Source: Herbiconiux sp. (GTDB lineage Bacteria; Actinomycetota; Actinomycetes; Actinomycetales; Microbacteriaceae). From it: a stretch of 64,000 bases of DNA. The stretch spans positions 1 to 64,000 of the forward strand of contig NZ_JAHFUW010000013.1 in NCBI RefSeq assembly GCF_023264855.1. The letters run 5' to 3'. A program made the position numbers and the translations under genes. Below are positions 8,071-16,465 of this stretch, piece by piece. Positions within the stretch are counted from its first letter, which is position 1, and the number at the start of each line of letters is the position of its first letter. The notes beneath the pieces are model-generated. The model was not told the origin of the DNA, made no database searches, and was given only the letters and a program-made list of their open reading frames with translations.

Positions 8071-10209
8071 TCAGGAGACTTGCCAGACGGCCTGCTCGGC
8101 GCCCTTGATCTCCAGCGATCCCACCTCGACCAGCCCGGTCGTGTCCGGCAGCCGGTCGCGCACCCGCTGGGTGAGGAAGATGCCGGGCTTGCCGGCCAGC
8201 TCCTGCACCCGGTTCGCGATGCTCACGGCGTCGCCCCACATGTCGTAGGCGATGCTCGCCTTGCCCACGATGCCGCTGGTCACGGTGCCGCTGTCGATGC
8301 CGGCACGGATCGAGACCTGCGCGTCGTACTGGGCGTTGAAGCGCTCCACGATCCGCACCATCTCCACCGCGAAGTCCACCGTGCGCCGCGAGCTGTCGAC
8401 CCGGGGCACGATCAGGCCGCAGCTGGCGAGATAGCCGGTGCGCAACGTCCGCACCTTCTCCACACCCGCGGTCGCCGCGGCGTCGTCGAACTGCCGCATC
8501 AGCTCGTTCAGGATGCCCAGCTCCCTGTCGGTGCTGAGCGAGGAGGCGAAATCGTCGAAACCGATCAGATCGGCGTAGATGACCGCCACGTCCTGGTGGC
8601 TCTCCGCGATCGTCTCCTCGCCCTCCTGATAACGGCGCGCCACCTTCTCGGGCATCACGCTCAGCAGCAGGCGATCCGTCTCGGCCTTCTGCTGGTCGAT
8701 CAGCTGCTGCTTCACCTGCAGCGAGCGGCTCATGTCGTTGAAGGCCGTGGAGAGGTCGCCGAACTCGTCCCGGGTCTTGGAGGTGACCTCCACCCCGAGA
8801 TCGCCGCCCGCGACCTGCCGCACCGCCCCCACGAGCGTGCGCACCGGCCGGGCGAACACCTGCGCCAGCAGCAGAGACAGCAGCGAGACGGCCACGATGA
8901 TCGCGAGGATGGCCAGCGCGATGTTGCGGGTGAACTCGTCGACGGGCGCGAAGGCCTCGGCGGTGGTGATGCTCGACACGATCACCCACTGCACGCCGTT
9001 CACGTCGACCGGGGCGTAGGCCGAGAGGGTCTCCCGGCCGAGATAGCTGGTCGCGAGAACCGTGCCGGATTCTCCGGCGAGGGCGCGAGCGACCGGAACC
9101 GTGTCGACCCGCTGGAGCTCGACCGTGCCGCCCACATCGACCATCCGCTGGGCGACGGCCGGAGACGTCCCGCCGGTGACGGTGAGCTTCTGGAACTCCT
9201 CCGGATCCTCCAGCAGGAGACGCGAGACCGAGCGCATCGTCTTGTCGGGCCCCACGAGGTACGACTCCCCGGTCTCGCCGAGGCCGTCCTGCGCCCACCC
9301 CTGATCGCCGGTCATCACGTCGTTGATGGCCGAGATCGGCAACTGCACGGCGAGCACGCCGTTCACCACGCCGTTCTCGCCGATCGGCGAGACTCCCCAG
9401 GCGGTGGGCACGCCGAGCGAGGGCTGATACCGCTCGAAATCGGTGATCTCGCTGTAGTTGATCACGTTCGAATTGAGCGCGTCGCTGTAGGCGGTGCTCA
9501 GGATGGTGCCCTTGTAGGGGCCCGTCAGCACGTTCGTGCCGAGGTCCACTCCCTTGTAGACCGAGTAGACGACGTTGCCCTCGGTGTCGAGGATGAGGGC
9601 GTCCTCGTACTGGTAGCTGGTCACCATCTCACGGAAGTACGGGTTGTACTTCGCGTTGACCGCCGACCAGGCGCTGCCGTCGCCGGCGTCGTCCACCAGC
9701 GAGGCGGCGTCGAAGTCGGTCGGCGGCACCGTGTACTTCGCCTGCAGATAGGTCTGGGCGTTGCTCGTGGGCTCGAAGACCGAGGGATCCGACTCCTCCC
9801 CCGTGCGCGCCTCGAGCTCGGGGATGAAGGTGTCGGTGTAGTACGCATCCACCGCCGCGGTCTGGGCGGGATCGGTCGGCTGGGTGTTCAGCTCGGCGAA
9901 GGCCGCCGCGAACTCCGTGGCGGCCTGATTGCCGGTGGCGCCGCTGGAATCCAGCCGCAGCCCGCCCTCGATGTTCGTGAAGAGCGCCTGAATCGCGTCG
10001 GCCTTGGTCTCGCGCACGGTGGTGAGCTGGTCGTAGGCGGCGTCGCGCAGGCTGTCGCGGCCATTGACGTACCCCACCCAGCCCACCACGAGGGTGGAAC
10101 CGATGCTCACCGAGAGCAGCATGATCAGCAGCTTCGACTGGATGCCCAGCCCGCGCCGCTTGCCGGCCACGCCCTTCGCCGCTTTCACGGATACTCGATC
10201 GCGCGCCAT
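8071..10209 (-). CDS. Membrane sensor with Cache-like, HAMP and class III cyclase-like domains
   Basis: A 712-residue protein: cytoplasmic N terminus, TM helix about 27-49, a roughly 380-residue extracellular region resembling a double Cache sensor, TM helix about 429-450, HAMP (about 450-502), and a class III cyclase domain (about 535-712). The first metal aspartate is present (D547 in YADLIGF), as are D660 in WGD and R667. The second metal aspartate is replaced by T591 (segment VRTLRTGYLA), the base-selecting lysine by R587, and the transition-state asparagine by S663. It may therefore be catalytically weak or inactive. ATG 10209 is preferred because GGAGG lies upstream; a longer frame to 10275 lacks one. 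Confidence 0.85.
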   Translation of the reverse strand: MARDRVSVKAAKGVAGKRRGLGIQSKLLIMLLSVSIGSTLVVGWVGYVNGRDSLRDAAYDQLTTVRETKADAIQALFTNIEGGLRLDSSGATGNQAATEFAAAFAELNTQPTDPAQTAAVDAYYTDTFIPELEARTGEESDPSVFEPTSNAQTYLQAKYTVPPTDFDAASLVDDAGDGSAWSAVNAKYNPYFREMVTSYQYEDALILDTEGNVVYSVYKGVDLGTNVLTGPYKGTILSTAYSDALNSNVINYSEITDFERYQPSLGVPTAWGVSPIGENGVVNGVLAVQLPISAINDVMTGDQGWAQDGLGETGESYLVGPDKTMRSVSRLLLEDPEEFQKLTVTGGTSPAVAQRMVDVGGTVELQRVDTVPVARALAGESGTVLATSYLGRETLSAYAPVDVNGVQWVIVSSITTAEAFAPVDEFTRNIALAILAIIVAVSLLSLLLAQVFARPVRTLVGAVRQVAGGDLGVEVTSKTRDEFGDLSTAFNDMSRSLQVKQQLIDQQKAETDRLLLSVMPEKVARRYQEGEETIAESHQDVAVIYADLIGFDDFASSLSTDRELGILNELMRQFDDAAATAGVEKVRTLRTGYLASCGLIVPRVDSSRRTVDFAVEMVRIVERFNAQYDAQVSIRAGIDSGTVTSGIVGKASIAYDMWGDAVSIANRVQELAGKPGIFLTQRVRDRLPDTTGLVEVGSLEIKGAEQAVWQVS

Positions 10210-10256
10210 GGGCCCCCCGCCCTCCGGTCGCCGCAGGCGATGCGACGTACGAGTCA

Positions 10257-10262
10257 AATATA
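10257..10262 (-). promoter_or_regulatory. Possible -10 element of the cyclase gene
   Basis: TATATT reads toward the cyclase gene, 48 bases from its ATG, inside the divergent gap shared with the Ig-like protein. No convincing -35 hexamer lies 16-19 bases upstream, so this is only a candidate. Confidence 0.35.
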
Positions 10263-10401
10263 GGTCACGGCCCACGCATCCCCGGCACCGTAGCCGGGTA
10301 CGTCAATCACCGTAGCGCCCACGGTGACCGCCGTGCACGCGCCTTTCTACAGTCGGACCATCAGCCGAATCCGGCAGCCGAATGAAAGAAAGAGTCCCGT
10401 C

Positions 10402-12147
10402 ATGTCCAGCCCCCTCCGACCGAAACCCCCGATCCGCTCCCGTGCGGCGTTCGTGGCCGCCGGCACCGCCGCGCTGCTCGCCTTGGGGACGCCTGCCTTC
10501 GCCTCGGCCGCCGAGCCGGTCATTCCTCCCGCAGCATCAGCCACGACCCAGCCGACTCCCGCGCCGGCTCCGACGGCTCCCGCAACCCCTGCCGCGCCCG
10601 CACCGGCCACGCCCGCCCCTGCCACGCCAACCCCTGCCGCACCCGCCCCTGCCACGCCCGAACCGGCAACCCCCACCCCTGCCGCACCCGCACCGGTCGC
10701 GCCCACCCCGACCTTCACGGCCCAGGCCGAGGTCGTCGGGAACTCCCTGCCGATCGCCTACGACGACGCCTACTCGGTCGCCGCCAATCACACGCTCACC
10801 TTCACCTGGGCATCAGTGCTGAAGAACGACGTCGACCCCGACGGAGGCACCGTGCGCCCGGCGAGCGCGAAGGAGCCGCTGCACGGGTCCGTCGACTACG
10901 CCGGACTCCTGCCCGGCGCCTCCATCACCTACACCCCCACCGCGAACTTCACGGGTTCCGAGACCCTCAGCTACACGATCAGCGACGAAGAAGGCGGGAA
11001 GAGCATCTACGCGGGGAACATCACGATCACGGTCGTGGCCGACCACACCCCGGTCGCCGTCGCCGACACCTACTCCGCCACCTCGGGTGTCGCGCGCACC
11101 GTCGCCAAGCCCGGACTGCTCAAGAACGATTCCGATGCCGACGGTGACCTGTCCGGCGCCACCGTGAGCGTCACTTCCTTGCCCTCCCACGGAACCGTCG
11201 CTCTGACGGGCAACGGCGGCTTCACCTACACCTCCACCGCGGGCTACGTGGGTCAGGATGCGTTCTACTACCGGGTGTTCGACGGCCACGGCCGCCTGAG
11301 CGCCGTCACCCCGGTCACGCTGAACGTGTCGAAGACCGCCTTCACCACCACCGCCAAGCCCACCATCACGGGCACGGCGCAGGTCGGCCAGCCCCTCACG
11401 GCCCATACCGGAACCTGGGCGCCGGCGCCCACCGCGTTCAGCTACCAGTGGATGCGCTCCGGCGTCGCCATCGCCGGCGCCACGGCGTCGACCTTCACGC
11501 CGACCGCCGCCGAACTCGGCAAGGCGATCTCGGTGAAGATCTCCGCCTCGAAGCCCGGCTACATCACCGCCTTCGCGACCAGCACCGCCACCGGTGCGGT
11601 GAAGGCCGGCGAGCTCATCTCGAGCGTGCCGTTCCTGCACGGCGGCGCCGCCATCGTCGGCGAGACCATCACCACCAACGTGAACTGGGGCCCGAAGCCC
11701 GTCACGATCGTGTACCAGTGGACCCGAAACGGTGTGGCGATCGCGGGCGCGACCGGCCCGACCTACAAGCTCGTGCTCGCCGATGCGGGCGCGCACGTGG
11801 GAGTCACGGTGGTGGGTACCAAGGCCGGTTACGCCACCATGATGCGCAGCAGCACACCCACCGCAGCCGTTCAGAAGGCCTTCGTGATGGTCAAGCCCAC
11901 GATCGCCGGAACCCTCAAGGTGGGCAAGACCGTCTCCGCGGTCACCGGCACCTGGTCGCCCACGCCGAGCTCGTTCACCTACCAATGGCGCCGAGACAAC
12001 GTCCCGATCGCCGGAGCCACCAAGTCGACCTACAAGATCGTCGCCGCGGATGCCGGCCACGCACTGAGCGTCTTCGTCACCGGTCACAAGCCCGGGTACT
12101 ACTCCGGCAGCATCGACAACGACTGGATCTACTTCCCCACCAAGTAG
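10402..12147 (+). CDS. Exported Ig-like repeat protein with a Pro/Ala/Thr linker
   Basis: A 581-residue secreted protein. The signal peptide has RSR, a hydrophobic core and AFASA before a likely cleavage after residue 36. A low-complexity Pro-Ala-Thr linker follows (about 50-105), then two cadherin/Ig-like units (containing LKNDVDPDGG and LKNDSDADGD), then three Ig-like repeats recognisable by pairs such as FSYQWMRSGVAIAGAT and FTYQWRRDNVPIAGAT. There is no LPXTG signal or C-terminal TM, so it is released or held non-covalently. No enzymatic domain is seen. ATG 10402 is chosen because the signal peptide begins there; the upstream frame from 10324 adds an unlikely leader. Confidence 0.8.
   Translation: MSSPLRPKPPIRSRAAFVAAGTAALLALGTPAFASAAEPVIPPAASATTQPTPAPAPTAPATPAAPAPATPAPATPTPAAPAPATPEPATPTPAAPAPVAPTPTFTAQAEVVGNSLPIAYDDAYSVAANHTLTFTWASVLKNDVDPDGGTVRPASAKEPLHGSVDYAGLLPGASITYTPTANFTGSETLSYTISDEEGGKSIYAGNITITVVADHTPVAVADTYSATSGVARTVAKPGLLKNDSDADGDLSGATVSVTSLPSHGTVALTGNGGFTYTSTAGYVGQDAFYYRVFDGHGRLSAVTPVTLNVSKTAFTTTAKPTITGTAQVGQPLTAHTGTWAPAPTAFSYQWMRSGVAIAGATASTFTPTAAELGKAISVKISASKPGYITAFATSTATGAVKAGELISSVPFLHGGAAIVGETITTNVNWGPKPVTIVYQWTRNGVAIAGATGPTYKLVLADAGAHVGVTVVGTKAGYATMMRSSTPTAAVQKAFVMVKPTIAGTLKVGKTVSAVTGTWSPTPSSFTYQWRRDNVPIAGATKSTYKIVAADAGHALSVFVTGHKPGYYSGSIDNDWIYFPTK
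10551..10713. repeat. Pro-Ala-Thr coding low-complexity repeat
   Basis: Irregular repeats of units such as CCTGCCGCACCCGC and CCTGCCACGCC encode the PAT-rich linker of the Ig-like protein. Such tracts are prone to length change by slippage. This is a coding repeat, not a CRISPR or tandem intergenic array. Confidence 0.85.
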
Positions 12148-12196
12148 CGCGCCAGCCGCGCCCGCCCCGGCACTCCCCCGCTCGGCGCGGCCGCCC

Positions 12197-14893
12197 TCAT
12201 CCGGCGGCTGCGCTGAGCTGTGCCAGCTCCACGCGATTGGCCACACCGAGTTTGCCGAAGGCCGACTGCAGATAGCTCTCCACGGTGCGCACCGAGAGGT
12301 GCAGTGCGGCCGCGATGTCCCGGTTCGACATGCCCTGGGCCACCAGGGCCGACACATCGCGTTCGCGCTTGGTGAGTCCTTCGAAACGGGAGGTCAGTCC
12401 GGCCTGCTTCGTGCGCTCGCCGAGCACGAGATCGGCCTCGCGCACCACGGCTGCCGCCCGTTCCACGAACTGGGGCGGCGCCGTCTCCATCACCCGGGCC
12501 GCCACCTCGCGGGCGAAGAGCGCGTTGCCGATCGCGTGAAGAGCCTCGGCAGCCTGCAGCTGCAGGGCGAAATCCTCGCCCCGCACGCCGTCGACCCAGT
12601 CGTACACGGCGGCCGGCAGGGGGCCGGGCTGCGGCATCCGGTCGGTCGCGAGCATCTCGAAGGCGTCGCTGGAGCCCAGTCGCGCCGCCGCGGAGGCGAG
12701 CAGCAGCGAGTCGGCGGCAAGCCCCCGGCCCCGGTATTCCTCGGCCACGGCGAGCATGCGGGCGGCGACCTCGGAGTCCTCGTCCAGCAGCGCCTCGGTG
12801 CTGAGCGAGAGATAGGTGGTCGACGCCACGGCTCCCCAGTTGGAGAACACCCCGGAGCGCGACTCGGTGAGGTAGCTGCGGGCCAGGTCGAGATCGCCGT
12901 CGAGCGCCGAGGAGTACGCCAGGGCCGCCAGGATCTCGCCGCGCCCGTTGTCGACGTCGCGTAACCGGATCTGGCCGAGGGCGCTCATCAGGTAGCTGCG
13001 GCCCAGGCGGGAGGCCCCGCCGAAGAGGTGGCCGACGCCCAGGGCGCTGTCATCGCCGCTGCCACGGTAGAGCTCCCGCCCGAGGGCCCCGCGCACGCCA
13101 CGCGCGATGATGTCGCGACGCTTCTGCCACTGACCGGTGCGCAGGTACACCAGCGCCAGGGCGGCCCGCACCTCACCGAGCGACTCCTCGGCGAGGTCGG
13201 TGTGGCCGTCGGCATCTTCGAGCCCGGCCACCAGCGCCAGGGCGTCGTCCTGCCGTCCGACGGCGCAGAGGCACTCCGCCAGCATGCTGGCGATGCGTAC
13301 GGCGTAGTCGGAACTCTCGTCCACCCCGCCGGCGGCATACCGGTCGTAGGCCTTCTGCACCTGATCGAGAGCGGCGGCGTAGTCGCCCGATCCGAGTGTC
13401 AACGACCAGCCGGCGAGCTCGAGTCGCTGGTAGAGCGCCTCGGCTTCGGCCCCGTGAAGGCTTCCGGCGATCCGTTCGAGGACCTCCGCCCTGAGCGGGC
13501 CGAACTCGCCGAAACCCGGTACCAGGCCTTCCACCCGGGCGACCTCCTGCACGAATTCCACGAACTCGTCCAGACTCTCGCCTTCTCGGGCGGCCGGGGT
13601 GAGCCGGCGCAGGATCTGGCCCGCGTTCGCCGGCCGGCCGAGCATCCGAAGCGCCCGCGACTTTTGGATGCCGGCCACCACCGAGAGCTCGCCCGAGACG
13701 GACGAGGCCACCCGGATGGCGAACTCGGGGTCGAACAGGCGGTTGGCCAGCCGCGCCGCGCGTACCGCGAGGGCGGGCTCGAGCCGGGCGCCGCACTCCA
13801 GGGTCCATGCCGCGAAGGCCAGCACGCTCTGGTAGTCGTCGTCGTGCGGGTCGGCGAAGAACGGCGCCACCCGTTCGCGCAGCTGCCGTCGGCGCAGAAA
13901 CGGCACGCTCGCGCGCACCACGTCGGCGATCAGCGAATTGGCCACCCGGATCCGCGGGCTCCGGTCACTCAGCACGTCGAGTGTTCCGGTGTCCAGCAGC
14001 TCGGCGATGCGCTCGGAATCCACCAGCTGCTCCAGCCGGTCGAGTTCGATCGAGTCCATCAGCGCCACGATCTCCAGCACCTCGCGCTGCTCGGGGGTCC
14101 ACTGATCGATCCTGGTCTTCAGCATGCCGATCAGGCGTTCACTCGTGATCGACGCGCGACCCGAGAGCATCCAGAGCCCTTCGCGCCGCACCAGCAGCCC
14201 TGCCTCGAGTTGTTCGATCACGAGGTAGTTGAGGAACAGCGGGTTGCCCCCGGAGCGCTCGGTGAGATACCGGGCGGCCGCCGCGACGACCGGCGCATGG
14301 AGGTAGCTGGTGAGGATGCCGGAGACCTCATCGGCGTCCAGCGGCGGAACGACCTGCATCGACAGCAAGCCGTCGCGCCACAGATCCAGGAACGCCTCGG
14401 GGAGCTCGTCGAGGTCGGGGGCGGCCAGCAACAGCCGGATCGACCGGGTGGACGCCAGGTGGGAGAGCGCGTGGGCGCTGAGTTCGTCGCACAGGTGGGC
14501 GTTGTCGACCACGATGGAGGGCACGGCCGGGGTGGTGCCGGCCTCGGCGGCGGCGGTCTGAGCGGAGATCGCCTCGGACAGCGCGGAGTGGAACGCGGCG
14601 GAGTTGGCGAACGCGTCGGTCTCGCTGTTCTTCAGCAGGCCGAAGAGCACGCCGTACGGGATGGAGCTGCCGAGCACGCTCCCCCGTAGGCGCACGAAGC
14701 CGTCGGTTCCCCCGTTGAGTTCGCGCGCCGCGGCCACCACCGTGGTGGTCTTGCCCGCGCCGATCTCGCCCACGATCGCGGCCCCGATGACCCGGCCCTC
14801 GCGGATCGGTGCGGTGATGGCCCGGATCAGATCGTGTCGCTCCAGGGTCGGCCACTCGGTGGGGCTCTCGATCGGGTTCTCGACGGTCGTCAC
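12197..14893 (-). CDS. LAL-type LuxR-family regulator with N-terminal ATPase
   Basis: An 898-residue regulator. The N-terminal AAA-like ATPase has Walker A GEIGAGKTT (residues 42-50) and a Walker B-like VPSIVVDNAHL near residue 150. A long helical middle region of TPR-like character follows, and the last 70 residues are a LuxR helix-turn-helix (LTKRERDVSALVAQGMSNRD, then LHLSVRTVESYL). This is the MalT/LAL architecture, in which inducer and ATP binding switch on DNA binding. It starts with GTG only four bases after the stop of the truncated haemoglobin gene, which points to coupled translation. The inducer is not predictable. Confidence 0.88.
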   Translation of the reverse strand: MTTVENPIESPTEWPTLERHDLIRAITAPIREGRVIGAAIVGEIGAGKTTTVVAAARELNGGTDGFVRLRGSVLGSSIPYGVLFGLLKNSETDAFANSAAFHSALSEAISAQTAAAEAGTTPAVPSIVVDNAHLCDELSAHALSHLASTRSIRLLLAAPDLDELPEAFLDLWRDGLLSMQVVPPLDADEVSGILTSYLHAPVVAAAARYLTERSGGNPLFLNYLVIEQLEAGLLVRREGLWMLSGRASITSERLIGMLKTRIDQWTPEQREVLEIVALMDSIELDRLEQLVDSERIAELLDTGTLDVLSDRSPRIRVANSLIADVVRASVPFLRRRQLRERVAPFFADPHDDDYQSVLAFAAWTLECGARLEPALAVRAARLANRLFDPEFAIRVASSVSGELSVVAGIQKSRALRMLGRPANAGQILRRLTPAAREGESLDEFVEFVQEVARVEGLVPGFGEFGPLRAEVLERIAGSLHGAEAEALYQRLELAGWSLTLGSGDYAAALDQVQKAYDRYAAGGVDESSDYAVRIASMLAECLCAVGRQDDALALVAGLEDADGHTDLAEESLGEVRAALALVYLRTGQWQKRRDIIARGVRGALGRELYRGSGDDSALGVGHLFGGASRLGRSYLMSALGQIRLRDVDNGRGEILAALAYSSALDGDLDLARSYLTESRSGVFSNWGAVASTTYLSLSTEALLDEDSEVAARMLAVAEEYRGRGLAADSLLLASAAARLGSSDAFEMLATDRMPQPGPLPAAVYDWVDGVRGEDFALQLQAAEALHAIGNALFAREVAARVMETAPPQFVERAAAVVREADLVLGERTKQAGLTSRFEGLTKRERDVSALVAQGMSNRDIAAALHLSVRTVESYLQSAFGKLGVANRVELAQLSAAAG

Positions 14894-14897
14894 GGTC

Positions 14898-15284
14898 TCA
14901 CTCCCGCGGTGCGGTGCCGGTGCCGGTGTCGGTGTCGCCGATCACGTCGGAGCGCAAGCTGCCCACCCGGTCGAGGATCACGGCCACTCCCTCGGGCTCC
15001 ACGCCGAGGTCTTCGATGATCTCCCGCAGATGCTCCAGCAGCGCGTCGAAGGCGACGCCGGTGATGGCCAGCCCGTCGTGCGCCTGGGCGATGGTGCGGC
15101 CGTTGAACTCGTCGGCGCCGCCGAGAGCCACGGTGAGGAATTCGCGCTGGTGGGCTTTGAGTTTGCGAAGGTCGATGCCGTCGAACCAGGGCGCCAGCAG
15201 CGGATCGGCCGTCACCCGGTCGTACAGCACGGCGACCGTGGCGCTCACCACCGGTGTTCCGCCGATCGCATCGAAGATACTCAC
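14898..15284 (-). CDS. glbN: Group I truncated haemoglobin
   Basis: A 128-residue 2-on-2 globin. The proximal haem ligand is H69 in QAHDGLAI. The distal pair typical of trHbN also seems present: Tyr B10 as Y21 in LYDRVTADPLL and Gln E11 as Q46 in KAHQREFLTVALGG. That pair is associated with O2 binding and nitric oxide dioxygenation in the group. The GTG start has GGGGAG upstream; an ATG 30 bases further out lacks this. It is followed after four bases by the LAL regulator, so this haemoprotein and regulator are likely co-expressed. Confidence 0.87.
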   Translation of the reverse strand: MSIFDAIGGTPVVSATVAVLYDRVTADPLLAPWFDGIDLRKLKAHQREFLTVALGGADEFNGRTIAQAHDGLAITGVAFDALLEHLREIIEDLGVEPEGVAVILDRVGSLRSDVIGDTDTGTGTAPRE

Positions 15285-15418
15285 CGCACACTCCCCCGCG
15301 TCATCGCGTCGCACCCGACTGCGGCACAGCGCGAGGTCACCGTAGCAGAATCGGCGCTCGCGGCGACGGATCTTCTCGTCCGGACTCGTCGGGAAAGCAG
15401 AAGGGGCAGACTTCTCAT

Positions 15419-16459
15419 ATGGACTATCTCGCCTCCCCCACCCGCTACGACTCCTTCCCGTACCGCCGCACCGGGCGCAGTGGCCTGCTGCTGCCGGCGG
15501 TGTCGCTAGGCCTCTGGCAGAACTTCGGGGGCGACAAGCCGCTCGAGACGCAGCGCGCCATCCTGCGGCACGCGTTCGACAGCGGAGTCACCCACTTCGA
15601 CCTGGCCAACAACTACGGGCCGCCCTACGGCAGCGCCGAGTCGAACTTCGGGCGCATCCTGGCCGAGGACTTCGCCGGCTACCGCGACGAGCTCGTGATC
15701 AGCACCAAGGCCGGCTACGACATGTGGCCAGGCCCTTACGGGAACCACGGCTCGCGCAAGTACATGCTCGCCTCGCTCGATCAGAGCCTGGAGCGGATGG
15801 GCCTGGACTACGTCGACATCTTCTACTCGCACCGCGCCGACCCCGACACCCCGCTGGAGGAGACGATGGGCGCACTGCACACCGCGGTGCAGTCGGGCCG
15901 GGCCCTCTACGCCGGAATCTCGAGCTACTCCCCCGAGCGCACCCGCCGGGCGGCCGAGATCCTCGCCGACCTGGGTACGCCCCTGCTCATCCACCAGCCC
16001 TCGTATTCGATGTTCAACCGGTGGATCGAAGACGGTCTGCTCGACACCCTCGGCGAGCTGGGCGTCGGCTGCATCGCCTTCTCGCCGCTGGCGCAGGGCC
16101 TGCTCACCGACCGCTACCTCGACGGGGTGCCCGCCGACTCCCGGGCGGCACGCGACGGATCGCTGTCGAAGCGGATGCTGAGCGACGAGACCCTCGAGCG
16201 CGTGCGCGGCCTGAACGACATCGCCTCCTCGCGCGGGCAGTCGCTGGCCCAGCTCGCGCTCGCCTGGGCGCTCCGCGACGAGCGGATGACCACGGTGCTG
16301 ATCGGCGCCTCCTCGGTGCAGCAGCTCGACGACAACCTCCAGGCGGTGCAGAACCTGTCGTTCAGCGCCGAGGAGCTGAGCCGCATCGACGAACTGGCCG
16401 GCGAGCGCGACATCAACCTGTGGGCGCCGTCCAGCGCGGTGACCGCCACGCAGTCGTGA
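15419..16459 (+). CDS. Aldo/keto reductase, L-glyceraldehyde 3-phosphate reductase-like
   Basis: A 346-residue NADPH-dependent reductase of the AKR superfamily, closest in motif to the YghZ/Gpr and voltage-gated K-channel beta-like group (SLGLWQNFGGDKPLETQRA, then HFDLANNYGPPYGSAE). The catalytic tetrad is visible: D61, Y66, K97 (STKAGY) and H138 (YSHRAD). Substrates are probably small aldehydes. The ATG at 15419 has AGAAGGGG about ten bases upstream. It is divergent from the globin gene and ends six bases before the convergent MFS gene. Confidence 0.87.
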   Translation: MDYLASPTRYDSFPYRRTGRSGLLLPAVSLGLWQNFGGDKPLETQRAILRHAFDSGVTHFDLANNYGPPYGSAESNFGRILAEDFAGYRDELVISTKAGYDMWPGPYGNHGSRKYMLASLDQSLERMGLDYVDIFYSHRADPDTPLEETMGALHTAVQSGRALYAGISSYSPERTRRAAEILADLGTPLLIHQPSYSMFNRWIEDGLLDTLGELGVGCIAFSPLAQGLLTDRYLDGVPADSRAARDGSLSKRMLSDETLERVRGLNDIASSRGQSLAQLALAWALRDERMTTVLIGASSVQQLDDNLQAVQNLSFSAEELSRIDELAGERDINLWAPSSAVTATQS

Positions 16460-16465
16460 GCGGCG

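Noticed and set aside
8080-10263. A 727-codon antisense frame over the cyclase gene
   Set aside because: Its composition is Arg/His/Leu-rich and it mirrors the cyclase exactly; no domain is recognisable and no ribosome binding site precedes it.
10551-10713. Repeated units resembling a CRISPR or tandem array
   Set aside because: They are irregular, in frame, and code for a Pro/Ala/Thr linker; no spacers are present.
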